Source: Brevundimonas sp. (GTDB taxonomy: Bacteria; Pseudomonadota; Alphaproteobacteria; Caulobacterales; Caulobacteraceae). Taken from it: DNA of 16,503 bases. Of the stretch, positions 1 to 7,757 are shown one piece after another (the stretch's first letter is position 1; each line of letters starts with the position of its first letter). Made by a program: the position numbers and the translations under genes. The notes beneath the pieces were generated by a model that saw nothing but the letters and a program-made list of their open reading frames with translations, was not told the origin of the DNA and searched no databases. The DNA lies in assembly GCA_024711185.1 (NCBI GenBank), contig JANJTI010000205.1, positions 1-16,503 of the forward strand. Reading direction: 5' to 3'.

Positions 1-1889
1 GCGGCCTCGGCGGCGGTGATCTCGGAGACGAGACTGCGCTGCAGGATTTCGATGGTGACGGTGTCGCCCTCGATTTCGACGGTCCGGCTGGTGTGGTGGC
101 CGAGCTCGGTGCGGTCGAACCTGCCGCCGGCGACGCTGTAGCCGTCGCCGCCCTGGGGCAGGCGGACGGTGACCAGCTGACGGCTGAACGCCGGGTGGGC
201 GATGGCGTAGGGGGCGTCGCGGAAGGGGCCCGCCGGCCGTTCCGTCGCGGACAGGGACACATAGGTCGAGCCCGGCGGGACCAGGCCGCTCGAGCTCCAG
301 TCAAGCGGCGCAGCGCCCGCCATCGTCAGGGTGAGCAGGTTGGCGTCCTCATCGTAGGTCGACCCGACTTCGCGGATTTCGAGCTGGTTGATCAGGGCGC
401 TCCACATCCCTCGCAAGCCCGGGTCGCGCTGCGCCGGAGACAGCAGCCCCAGCTGCCCGGCGAGCAGGGCGGCTTCGTCGTGGCGCAGGATCATGGATCC
501 GCTGACCTGCGCCGGCGCATGCTGGCCAGCCGAGGCGTCGAAGGCGATGATCGTTTCCGTGTCGGGCCGCGACAGCGGTGCGACCTCGAGCCGCTCCAGG
601 GCGGCGCCCGTCGCCCGCAAGGGAAGCGCCCAGTGCAGCGGGGGCACGCTGATGTCCGCGAGGCGGCGGTCGCCGATACGGGTCCCGTCGAGCCAGTGGA
701 CCTGTCCGTCGACCACGGCCCGCACGATCACGTGGTCGAAGACACCTACCGAGGGCAGTCGACCGTCCAGACCGCCCCCGTTGGAGAGGCTGACGGCCGC
801 CGGCTCCGCCGCGATGCCGAGGCCGTCGAGAAGGGCCAGCAGGAGGACCGTCTTGCCCTTGCAATCGCCGAAGCGTCGGCGCCAGGTCTCGTCGGCGGTG
901 GCGGGCGTCAGGGCGCTCTCGCCCATGAGAAGCGCGACGTAGCGAACCTGATCCTGGACGAGCCGCAGGGCGGCGGCGGCCTGGACGGCGGGGTCGTCGG
1001 ACAGGCTGCGGATCCGCGCGATCTCGTCGTGAAGGGGGGAGTCGGGCTCGAGCCGGCGCGTCCTGTCGTAGAGGGGCTTCAGCACCGTCGCGACTTCGGC
1101 CCAATCGCGGAAGCTGCTGAACTCGATCAGGTTGACCGCGGCGATGCGCTGGGGAACGTCCTCCGGAACAGCGACCGGTTGTGCGTTCTCGCGCACGACC
1201 TCGATCGTCGAAAAGCCGTCGGCGCGACGGATCGGCAGGCGCGTCCAGTCATCAGAGGCCCGGACAGCGACGGTCCTGTCGCTGGGCCAGGAGGCGCGAA
1301 CCCTCTGACGCGCGACGGGGATCGGAAAGTTCAGGTCCATCCACTGGGCGGGGCGGTCGCCGAGCACCGGATCCCGCGATGTGATGGTGTAGGCGAAGTC
1401 GAGCACGTCGCCGACGCGCAGGCCGGAGGGCTGCAGGACGGCGGTGAGCCGGCCGTCGAGGGTGGCGGTCTCGAGGTTCTGCTCGCGGCGGAGGATGTCG
1501 AAATCCTGCGAGGCGAGAACGTCGATCACCTGGCCGTCACGGAGCAGATTGAGGTGGTGGACCGTGACATCCTGGCTGTCCGGACTCCAGACGAGACCAA
1601 CGCTTCCCAGCGCGACCAGTCCCTGGGGGGTCAGCGCGGCGCTGCGGGTCCTGACGTAAGAGGCTTGCTGCCCCTCGCCGGCGCGGTACTGCGCATCGAA
1701 GAGCAGAATCTGCACGCCCTCGCCCGCTGCGGTGGGCGCGGCCGCTCCGCCTTCCTGCGAGGAGACCACCCACGCCGGCTCCGGTCCGCGAAGCACCTGA
1801 TCCCCGGCAAGGGCGTCCGACGCCAGCCCCATCGCGACCCATACAAGCCCGGTCACCGCCGCTCTCGCGGTGCGGTACAACGCCACCAT
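1..1889 (-). CDS. DUF3857 / transglutaminase-like exported protein (C-terminal end outside window)
   Basis: The reading frame stays open from an ATG at 1889 to the window edge (629 codons seen, no stop), so the C-terminus is missing. Residues 1 to about 28 form a signal peptide (basic start, hydrophobic core, Ala-rich cleavage area), so the protein is exported to the periplasm. The middle carries a transglutaminase-like core with a complete candidate Cys-His-Asp triad: Cys343 in RRFGDCKGKT, His386 in FDHV and Asp401 in HWLDGT. The N-terminal part up to about residue 250 fits DUF3857, which commonly precedes this core in bacterial exported proteins of about 650 residues. The cellular substrate is unknown; proteolytic or crosslinking activity is inferred only from the triad. 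A G-rich stretch (GGGGGGA) precedes the ATG. The gene is divergent from cysK across 203 bases. Family confidence is high, exact role low. Confidence 0.88.
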   Translation of the reverse strand, partial: MVALYRTARAAVTGLVWVAMGLASDALAGDQVLRGPEPAWVVSSQEGGAAAPTAAGEGVQILLFDAQYRAGEGQQASYVRTRSAALTPQGLVALGSVGLVWSPDSQDVTVHHLNLLRDGQVIDVLASQDFDILRREQNLETATLDGRLTAVLQPSGLRVGDVLDFAYTITSRDPVLGDRPAQWMDLNFPIPVARQRVRASWPSDRTVAVRASDDWTRLPIRRADGFSTIEVVRENAQPVAVPEDVPQRIAAVNLIEFSSFRDWAEVATVLKPLYDRTRRLEPDSPLHDEIARIRSLSDDPAVQAAAALRLVQDQVRYVALLMGESALTPATADETWRRRFGDCKGKTVLLLALLDGLGIAAEPAAVSLSNGGGLDGRLPSVGVFDHVIVRAVVDGQVHWLDGTRIGDRRLADISVPPLHWALPLRATGAALERLEVAPLSRPDTETIIAFDASAGQHAPAQVSGSMILRHDEAALLAGQLGLLSPAQRDPGLRGMWSALINQLEIREVGSTYDEDANLLTLTMAGAAPLDWSSSGLVPPGSTYVSLSATERPAGPFRDAPYAIAHPAFSRQLVTVRLPQGGDGYSVAGGRFDRTELGHHTSRTVEIEGDTVTIEILQRSLVSEITAAEA

Positions 1890-2092
1890 AACCGTCCCCC
1901 CAAGACTGCAGCTTCGCTGATACAACGTGAGCGTTCATGGAACAATCGGAGGCGGCGGCGAAGCCCGGCCGCCCGGTCCGCGCCTGGACGGCGCGCCGTT
2001 GCCTCCGTGCCTGCGGGCGCCTAGATCGACTCACCGATGCTTCGGTCATGAGCGAACGAGCCATGAGCCGACCCGACGAGCGGAGAACCACA

Positions 2093-3070
2093 ATGACTGA
2101 CGCCTACGACGCCTCCCGCCACCTGAAGTCGGGACGGGGCAAGGTCTATGAATCGATCGTCGACACCATCGGCGATACGCCCCTGGTGGGCCTGCCGCGG
2201 CTGTCGGCCGAGCTGAAGCCCCGGGCGCGGGTGCTGGCCAAGCTGGAGTTCTTCAATCCGCTGGCGTCGGTGAAGGACCGGATCGGCGTGGCCATGATCG
2301 AGGCGCTGGAGCAGACCGGCCGGTTGGCCCCGGGCGGCGTGCTGGTGGAGCCGACCAGCGGCAACACCGGGATCGCCCTCGCCTTCGTGGCCGCGGCCAA
2401 GGGCTACCGCCTCATCCTTGTGATGCCCGAGAGCATGTCGATGGAGCGGCGCAAGATGCTGGCGCTGCTGGGCGCGGAACTGGTGCTGACGCCGGCGGAG
2501 AAGGGCATGAAGGGGGCGATCGCCACCGCGCACGAACTTCTCGACAAGACGCCGGGCGCGGTGATGCCCTCGCAGTTCGAGAATCCCGCCAACCCGGCCA
2601 TTCACCGGACGACGACGGCGGAGGAGATCTGGGCGGACACCGGCGGGGCGGTGGACATCGTGATCTCGGGGGTCGGCACCGGCGGCACCATCACCGGGGT
2701 CGGGCAGGTGCTGAAGGCGCGCAAGCCGTCGGTGCGCATGATCGCGGTGGAGCCGACCGCCAGCCCGGTGCTTTCGGGCGGCGAGCCCGGCCCCCACAAG
2801 ATCCAGGGAATCGGCGCGGGCTTCGTTCCCGCCAACGTGGACCGGGCGGTAATCGACGGGGTGGAGCAGGTCTCGAACGAAGAGGCCTTCGACATGGCCC
2901 GCCGGGCCGCGCGGGTGGAGGGCCTTCCCGTGGGCATCTCGTCGGGCGCCGCCCTGACGGCCGCGTTCCGGCAAGCCGGGCTGGAGGAGAACGCCGGCAA
3001 GACGATCGTCGCCATCATTCCAAGCTTCGCGGAGCGCTATCTGTCGACCGCCCTGTTCGAGGGACTGTAG
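2093..3070 (+). CDS. cysK: cysteine synthase A (O-acetylserine sulfhydrylase)
   Basis: This PLP enzyme makes L-cysteine from O-acetylserine and sulfide in the cytoplasm, the last step of sulfate assimilation. The 325-residue length fits the family. The cofactor lysine is Lys61 in NPLASVKDR. The substrate-binding loop TSGNTG is at 88-93, the glycine-rich phosphate loop GVGTGGT at 193-199, and the cofactor-ring serine lies in the SSGAA segment near 283-287. The GIGAGFVP segment is also typical of CysK-like rather than CysM-like enzymes. I chose the ATG at 2093 because GGAGA (2082-2086) sits 6 bases upstream and the conserved fold begins shortly after. In-frame ATGs at 2063, 2048 and 1937 would only add a non-conserved tail. 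The next gene starts 51 bases downstream with no visible terminator, so some co-transcription is possible. No other sulfur-assimilation gene is in the window. Confidence 0.96.
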   Translation: MTDAYDASRHLKSGRGKVYESIVDTIGDTPLVGLPRLSAELKPRARVLAKLEFFNPLASVKDRIGVAMIEALEQTGRLAPGGVLVEPTSGNTGIALAFVAAAKGYRLILVMPESMSMERRKMLALLGAELVLTPAEKGMKGAIATAHELLDKTPGAVMPSQFENPANPAIHRTTTAEEIWADTGGAVDIVISGVGTGGTITGVGQVLKARKPSVRMIAVEPTASPVLSGGEPGPHKIQGIGAGFVPANVDRAVIDGVEQVSNEEAFDMARRAARVEGLPVGISSGAALTAAFRQAGLEENAGKTIVAIIPSFAERYLSTALFEGL

Positions 3071-3088
3071 CAGCTAGAGCGTCACGCC

Positions 3089-3098
3089 CGGTTAACCG
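3089..3098. promoter_or_regulatory. 10-base palindrome with TTAACC core upstream of DUF2336 gene
   Basis: CGGTTAACCG is a perfect palindrome 23 bases before the start codon at 3122. It contains a TTAACC half-site of the type recognised by the Caulobacter cell-cycle regulator CtrA, but the second half-site at the proper spacing is absent. It may be a binding site or chance. Confidence 0.25.
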
Positions 3099-3121
3099 CA
3101 TTCCCCCTAGCTTGGCGGACC

Positions 3122-4339
3122 ATGTCCGAACCCGCCGCCATGCCCGAGGAGGCCGCGCCCGCCGCGGGCTTCCGCGCGCGGCACGCCTTGCTGAAGCGCC
3201 TGGCCGACGTGGTCTCGCTGCCGGCCAGCCGGATCAACGCCTTCGAGCGTTCCGTGACGGGCGATCTGCTGGTCGAAATGCTCCGGCTGGCCTCGCCGGA
3301 AGACCGCAGGCGGGTGGCGGCGCGGCTTGCTCCGCTGGCCGAACTGCCCAACGCCCTGGCCCGGATGCTGTTGCGCGACGAACCGTCCATCGCCGGCCTG
3401 CTGATCGAGCAGTGCGCCTCGCTGTCGGACGCCGATCTGGTGGCCTGCGCGCGCGACACGACCATGGATCACCGCTTCCTGATGGCCAGTCGTCGAGGTC
3501 TTTCGGAAGTGCTGACCGAGACGCTGATGAGCTTCGGCGAGACCCCGGTCATCGAGGCTGTGCTGCGCAACAGCTCGGCCCGTCTGGGGCAGGTGGCGAT
3601 CGAGGGCATCGTCAGCCTGAGCCGGACCGAGAGGAGCCTCTGTCCACATCTGCTCAAGCGGCCGGAGCTGAGGCCGTCCGGCGCCTATGTGATGTTCTGG
3701 TGGTGCGGACCCGACGAGCGTCGAACGATCCTGCAGCGGTTCGCCGTGTCGCGGGAGGTGATGCAGGAGGTGGCCGAGGACGTGTTCGCCATGGCCGCGG
3801 CCGAGAACTGGCAGGACCCCGTCTCGCGCAAGGCGTTGCAGTTCATCGAGCGTCGCCAGCGCAACCGGGCAGCGATCGAGAAGAGTCCGTACGGGGGTCT
3901 GGAGCAGGCCGTCGCAGCGGCTGGACAGGGCGGCCTGACCCGGGAGATCGCCAGCGAGATCGCCTACCTCTCGGGGGTGAAGCCGATCACCGGAGCCAAG
4001 ATCCTGGGCGATCCGGGCGGGGAGCCGCTGGCTATCCTGTGCAAGGCGACCGGACTGGGACGCAACGACCTGCACGCGCTGTGGCGCTCGATGCGGCGAC
4101 CGGAGACGAACGCGGACGGCACGCCCGATGCAACCTGGGAGCGCGTGCAGATCACGTATGAAATGCTTGCCGTGGACCGGGCGCAGACGGTCTTGCGCTA
4201 CTGGAACTGGTCGTTGTCGTCCGCTTTGAGCCCGGCTCTATTGCGGGCGATCCGGGATGGCGAGGAAGACGCCCTCGACGACTATTCGGCGCCCGAGCGG
4301 GCGGCCATGCTGGCTCTGGCGGAAAACTTCGGACGCTGA
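3122..4339 (+). CDS. DUF2336 domain-containing protein
   Basis: This 405-residue protein has no signal peptide or membrane segment and is built of short amphipathic helices throughout, fitting the alphaproteobacterial DUF2336 family of unknown function. It shares with the protein at 4978-6072 an N-terminal helical part containing an LRN/LRND...AR stretch. It also shares a C-terminal signature: an LA-[IV]-[LV]-CKA motif followed by L-x-R (LAILCKATGLGR near residues 305-316 here) and a final block near VLRYW/TLRFW. The two are therefore diverged paralogues. I used the ATG at 3122; the ATG at 3140 is also in frame. The shine-dalgarno region is weak. The gene lies between cysK and mucR on the same strand. 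A regulatory or cell-cycle link is suggested only by the mucR neighbourhood and TTAACC motifs. Confidence 0.87.
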   Translation: MSEPAAMPEEAAPAAGFRARHALLKRLADVVSLPASRINAFERSVTGDLLVEMLRLASPEDRRRVAARLAPLAELPNALARMLLRDEPSIAGLLIEQCASLSDADLVACARDTTMDHRFLMASRRGLSEVLTETLMSFGETPVIEAVLRNSSARLGQVAIEGIVSLSRTERSLCPHLLKRPELRPSGAYVMFWWCGPDERRTILQRFAVSREVMQEVAEDVFAMAAAENWQDPVSRKALQFIERRQRNRAAIEKSPYGGLEQAVAAAGQGGLTREIASEIAYLSGVKPITGAKILGDPGGEPLAILCKATGLGRNDLHALWRSMRRPETNADGTPDATWERVQITYEMLAVDRAQTVLRYWNWSLSSALSPALLRAIRDGEEDALDDYSAPERAAMLALAENFGR

Positions 4340-4486
4340 GTCGGTCTCAGGAAGTCGAGTTCCTCTGATCTGCTCCGAGGCCGCTCCTTGTCCGCATTGC
4401 TTTCGATTTCGAACCTCTTTATTCAAAGTCCCTCCGGCGGATCGGGGCTGATCAGTCGATCCGGTCATTAACCAGGTGGGATATCA
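4340..4486 (+). promoter_or_regulatory. mucR upstream region with TTAACC half-site
   Basis: This 147-base gap is less GC-rich than its surroundings between about 4400 and 4435. It contains a small inverted repeat (AGGAA/TTCCT near 4350-4365), the palindrome-like TTCGATTTCGAA, and TTAACCA at 4468-4474 just before the shine-dalgarno AGGTGG. MucR family proteins bind AT-rich, weakly specific sites and often autoregulate, so this is the likely control region. No clear -35/-10 pair stands out. Confidence 0.4.
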
Positions 4487-4912
4487 ATGGAAGAGAATTC
4501 GCAGCTGCTCGAGATGACCGCGGACATCGTCTCGGCCTATGTTGGCAACAACAACGTCCAGGCGTCGGAAGTCCCGGGCCTGATTTCGAGCATTCACGCA
4601 GCGCTGTCGCAGGTCTCTACCGGCGCGGCGGAGCCGGAGCCCGAACCGCGCGAGCCCGCCGTGCCGATCCGCAAGTCGATCACGCCGGATTACCTGATCT
4701 GCCTGGAGGACGGTCGCAAGTTCAAGTCGCTGAAGCGGCACCTGCGCACCAAGTACAACATGAGCCCCGAGGAATACCGCGCCAAGTGGGGGCTGCCGAA
4801 GGACTACCCGATGGTCGCCCCGAACTACGCCAAGGCGCGCTCGGAACTGGCCAAGCAGATGGGCCTGGGTCAGGGCGGACGGAAGCCGGCCCGCACCCGC
4901 GCCAAGAAGTAG
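4487..4912 (+). CDS. mucR: Ros/MucR family transcriptional regulator
   Basis: This 141-residue DNA-binding protein belongs to the Ros/MucR family, global H-NS-like repressors in alphaproteobacteria; in Caulobacter the MucR proteins act in cell-cycle control of G1-phase genes. Residues 1-45 form the N-terminal oligomerisation region. An acidic/proline linker (about 47-58) follows, then the conserved C-terminal DNA-binding domain with [18 protein letters not shown], the [16 protein letters not shown] block, and a basic tail (KPARTRAKK). In Ros the zinc ligands are Cys79, Cys82, His92 and His97. By alignment these positions are Cys72, Asp75, His85 and Tyr90 here, so two ligands are replaced, as in related MucR-type proteins that fold without a standard zinc site. 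The shine-dalgarno AGGTGG lies 8 bases from the ATG. A strong hairpin follows the stop. Confidence 0.93.
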   Translation: MEENSQLLEMTADIVSAYVGNNNVQASEVPGLISSIHAALSQVSTGAAEPEPEPREPAVPIRKSITPDYLICLEDGRKFKSLKRHLRTKYNMSPEEYRAKWGLPKDYPMVAPNYAKARSELAKQMGLGQGGRKPARTRAKK

Positions 4913-4938
4913 ACGGGCCGCAGCTTCAGGCTCGAAAG

Positions 4939-4972
4939 CGCCCGCCGGTCGACCCGGCGGGCGTCTTCATTT
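4939..4972 (+). terminator. intrinsic terminator between convergent mucR and DUF2336 operon
   Basis: A perfect 10-pair GC stem (4939-4948 with 4954-4963, arm CGCCCGCCGG) closes a 5-base loop and is followed by the T-rich TCTTCATTT. On the opposite strand the stem is followed by CTTTCG, so it may terminate both converging transcripts within the 65-base gap. Confidence 0.8.
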
Positions 4973-4977
4973 GCGGA

Positions 4978-6072
4978 TCAGGCCGCCGCCTGGGCGCCGC
5001 GGCGCATACGCCAGAAGCGCAGCGTGCGTAGCGCCGCCTCGCGTGACAGTTCGGCGTACATGCGAGCATAGGCGTGAGCCTTGGCCATGGCGTCGCCGTC
5101 GTCGTTGAGCAGCACCACGGCGTAGGTGAGGAACAGGGCGCGATCCAGATCGGCGGCCTTGCAGACCACAGCCAGGGCGTCCAGTTCGCGGCGCTCGACG
5201 ATCTGGCGCGCGGTGTGGAAGTCGATGTCGGCCAACTGCGCGAGCGCGATCAGGAAGCACGTTCGTCCCTCGGAACGGAGGAAGCGGGCGAGCATCTGGG
5301 GCGTAAGCTGGCCTGCGGCGCGCAGCTCCTCGACGTAGGCGAGGCACTCTGAATAGTCGGCCGGCAAGGTTCCGTCATCGCTGCCCACCCGGGCGCGCCC
5401 GGCGGCGAGAGCCGTCTCGAGCAGGGCGGGATCCATGCGGGCGTTCTGCTCGAGGATGCGGCTCCGCAGCCGGGCCTCGACCACGAAATACATGTCGTTG
5501 AGCAGGTCTGGCGGCAGGCTGGCGCGGGACACGGTCGCTTCGTGCAGCGCCGGGTTCGACCGGGCGCGCTCCACCGCCGTCTCCGAGGCCTTGCGCGAAA
5601 GGCGGGCGCCGTCGTTGCGAAGCAGGGCGCCCAGCGTCTCGTCGTCGCCACGCTCGACGATCACGTCGGAAACGGCTTCGGAAACCGAGGCGCGGGCGGA
5701 GACGGCGCGGAGGTGATCCTGACCGTGGCGACGCACCACGCCGAGCAGGTCCTCGTCGGTGAGGACGGGCGAGCTCGAGAGCACGGGGGCGGCCACCGAC
5801 GCCTCGTCATTGGCCAGACGCCGGATCAGCGTATGCGGCGCGTCGGGCGCGCTGGCGAATCGCGCGGCCAGTTCGACCCGGACGGCTTCCTCCATGTCAT
5901 CGGCCAGCCGGGCGAGAACAGCGCCATACAGGCCGTCCTCGGTTGCGGTGCGGCTGGCCGTGCCGAAGAAGTGGTCGGTGAGTTCGCGCAGCAGGGCGCG
6001 GCGCTTCTCGCTCGAGCTCTCCTCCGCCAGGGCGATCAGGTCGGGCAGGCGGGACACGGCGGCGTCCGTCAC
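4978..6072 (-). CDS. DUF2336 domain-containing protein (second copy)
   Basis: This 364-residue helical protein has no export signal and is a diverged paralogue of the protein at 3122-4339. The shared marks are the LLRNDGARLS stretch, the C-terminal LAVVCKAADLDR motif and the TLRFW ending. The function of DUF2336 is not known. The start is a GTG at 6072 whose bases overlap the TGA of the upstream gene (GTGA, 6069-6072), so translation of the two is probably coupled. The protein ends in an Ala-rich tail. It converges on mucR with a strong terminator between. The two DUF2336 copies thus bracket mucR on opposite strands. The start codon is well supported by the overlap; the biological role is open. 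Confidence 0.87.
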   Translation of the reverse strand: MTDAAVSRLPDLIALAEESSSEKRRALLRELTDHFFGTASRTATEDGLYGAVLARLADDMEEAVRVELAARFASAPDAPHTLIRRLANDEASVAAPVLSSSPVLTDEDLLGVVRRHGQDHLRAVSARASVSEAVSDVIVERGDDETLGALLRNDGARLSRKASETAVERARSNPALHEATVSRASLPPDLLNDMYFVVEARLRSRILEQNARMDPALLETALAAGRARVGSDDGTLPADYSECLAYVEELRAAGQLTPQMLARFLRSEGRTCFLIALAQLADIDFHTARQIVERRELDALAVVCKAADLDRALFLTYAVVLLNDDGDAMAKAHAYARMYAELSREAALRTLRFWRMRRGAQAAA

Positions 6073-6929
6073 CGGTAGTCTCCCTCGGGGGCGGCGGGCT
6101 GCGCGCGGACCCGTCCCTGGGCGTCGCGGATGAGCGAGGGGCCCGGCTCCGGAGCCGCGAGGTCCGGCGTCGTCGGCGACTCGGTCATGGTGATCGCGAG
6201 GGCGTCGATGTAGCTCGGTTGCGGCAGGGTGACGGCGTCGGGCTCGCGGCCGTTCTGGCGATGCACCGAGTAGTAGCGCGCGCCCTGAGCCTGCGGGCGG
6301 TCAGCCGGGTTGGCGGCGACGGCGGCGACAGGGCGCGGAGTCGGCGGCCGGGTGGGGACCGGCTGGTCGGCCGGCTGGACCGGCGCCGCCGAGCCCCGGG
6401 TCGACATGCGGAAGATGGGCGCATCCCGGCGCGGAGCCATCGGGTCGTCGATGGCCGACGAGACCGCCGGTTGTGGCTCCGGCAAGGCGACGGACGCGGG
6501 AGCCGGCTGGCCGCCCCGGTCGGGAAGGTAATCGGGCACAGGGGGCTGCGCGGCAGGCGGCGGGGCCGGCGACGCGACCGGCGCTGCGGCGGGGGGGGCG
6601 CGGATCACGTCTGTCGGCCGAAGCCAGGCGCTCGCCGGCGTCAGGGTCCGGGCGACCGGCGCCGGGGCGGCGGACGCAGCCGGCCGCAGGGGCTCCGCGG
6701 CGCCGCCGTGAGGAATGACGCGGTTAGGCCGCCTGAGCCCGGATCGAGATCCTGCGGAGGGCGGAGCGTCCGTCGGGGCCGCGGTGGCGGCCTGACCAGG
6801 CCAGGAAAGATAACGGAGGCCCCGGGCCGAGCCCGCCGCCTCCTGCGCCGTCGCTCCGCCGGCGAACCCGAGCACGCAGGCGATGCCGGCAGTCGCGAGG
6901 CCGGAAGTCAGGCGGGAAACGCGGCGCAA
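6069..6929 (-). CDS. secreted proline/alanine-rich protein of unknown function
   Basis: The frame begins with TTG at 6929, preceded by GGAG at a good distance, and encodes 286 residues. Residues 1-29 form a clear signal peptide (RRVSRLTSG, then an Ala/Gly/Leu-rich core ending in ATAQ), so the product is likely periplasmic or cell-surface. Residues about 45-205 are low complexity, rich in Pro and Ala (runs such as APPAAAPVASPAPPPAAQPP), and probably an extended spacer. The last 70 residues are more ordinary, with ARYYSVHRQNGREPDAV and the ending QGRVRAQPAAPEGDYR, and may be the functional part. I do not recognise the family. It overlaps the following DUF2336 gene by 4 bases, indicating an operon. 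A CtrA-like site lies 52-67 bases upstream. The frame has strong coding character, but the unusual start codon makes the exact N-terminus less certain. Confidence 0.72.
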   Translation of the reverse strand: MRRVSRLTSGLATAGIACVLGFAGGATAQEAAGSARGLRYLSWPGQAATAAPTDAPPSAGSRSGLRRPNRVIPHGGAAEPLRPAASAAPAPVARTLTPASAWLRPTDVIRAPPAAAPVASPAPPPAAQPPVPDYLPDRGGQPAPASVALPEPQPAVSSAIDDPMAPRRDAPIFRMSTRGSAAPVQPADQPVPTRPPTPRPVAAVAANPADRPQAQGARYYSVHRQNGREPDAVTLPQPSYIDALAITMTESPTTPDLAAPEPGPSLIRDAQGRVRAQPAAPEGDYR

Positions 6930-6980
6930 GGGGGGCTCCGGACACTGGGTTCTGGAGGTGGGACGGTAGCGCTCCCGGCC

Positions 6981-6996
6981 TTAACCTGCGGCTAAC
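6981..6996 (-). promoter_or_regulatory. near-consensus CtrA-type binding site
   Basis: TTAACCTGCGGCTAAC matches the Caulobacter CtrA consensus TTAA-N7-TTAA with one mismatch (CTAA for the second half) and correct 7-base spacing. It lies upstream of the secreted-protein/DUF2336 operon, just past the ABC permease stop. It was identified by eye only. Confidence 0.4.
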
Positions 6997-7004
6997 GCGC
7001 CGGA

Positions 7005-7757
7005 TCAGGAGAGCCGCGCCCGGCAGCGCCGCTCGATCCAGCCGATAACGGCGTTGAGGGCGAGGCCCATGGCCATCAGGCAGGCGAGGGCCGCCAGCAT
7101 GTCGGCCGTGCGCAGGCGGTTGCCGGCTTCCAGCAGCCGCCAGGCCAGGCCCTGGGTGGCCCCCGATCCGGAGACGAACTCGGCGACTACGGCGCCGATC
7201 ACCGCCAGACCTGCCGCGACCCGCAGGCCCTCAAGCGCGAAAGGGAGCGCCGCCGGGACGCGCAGCCGCGTCAGCCGTTGCAGGGGGGAGGCGCCATAAA
7301 GATCGAACAACCGCTCAAGATCGGGGTCGGCCGATTTCAGGCCGGTCAGAACGCCGGAGAAGATCGGGAAGAAGGCCACGGCGGCGGCGAGGCCGACGAC
7401 GGCGCGGTCGGGGTGATCGAGACCGCTCCAGATCACGACCAGCGGCGCGATGGCCACGACCGGCGTGACCTGAAGCGCCACCGCCAGCGGGCGAACGGCC
7501 CGCTCGGCGGGCGTGCTCATCGAAACCGCGAGGGCGAGTCCGCCGCCGGTCAGGGTCGCGACGATGAGCGCCTGCAGGGCCATGCGGAAGGTCTGGAGCG
7601 CGGAGCCCGCCAGAAGCGGCGCCCGGTCCACCAGGGACATGACGACGGCGCTGGGCGGCGGGAGGAAGTAGGCGGGGACCTGAAGGGCCCTGCAGGCGAT
7701 CTCCCAGACGGCGAGGAGCAGCAGGCTCATCAACAGGGGCGGGAGGGCCCGGCTCAT
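7005..7757 (-). CDS. ABC transporter permease, SsuC/TauC/ThiX-like
   Basis: This 250-residue inner-membrane protein has about six hydrophobic segments and forms the channel of an importer. The binding-protein-dependent transport fold is shown by the cytoplasmic EAA loop near residues 150-170 (LYGASPLQRLTRLRVPAALP), which contacts the ATPase, and by the EFVSGSGATQGL segment typical of the nitrate/sulfonate/taurine/thiamine-precursor group. Its ATG at 7757 overlaps the ATPase stop by 4 bases (ATGA), so it is the third gene of a coupled operon. The transported compound cannot be read from the permease. Homologues include SsuC (alkanesulfonate), TauC (taurine) and ThiX (pyrimidine precursor). Confidence 0.92.
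   Translation of the reverse strand: MSRALPPLLMSLLLLAVWEIACRALQVPAYFLPPPSAVVMSLVDRAPLLAGSALQTFRMALQALIVATLTGGGLALAVSMSTPAERAVRPLAVALQVTPVVAIAPLVVIWSGLDHPDRAVVGLAAAVAFFPIFSGVLTGLKSADPDLERLFDLYGASPLQRLTRLRVPAALPFALEGLRVAAGLAVIGAVVAEFVSGSGATQGLAWRLLEAGNRLRTADMLAALACLMAMGLALNAVIGWIERRCRARLS

Noticed and set aside
93..2024. 643-codon open frame on the plus strand
   Set aside because: It is antisense to the DUF3857/transglutaminase gene, has no family motif, is full of Arg/Gly/Ala as expected from a GC-rich shadow frame, and runs into the cysK upstream region.
1937..2092. N-terminal extension of cysK by 52 codons
   Set aside because: The extension is Arg/Ala-rich and not part of the conserved enzyme; the ATG at 2093 has a good ribosome binding site and gives a family-typical length.
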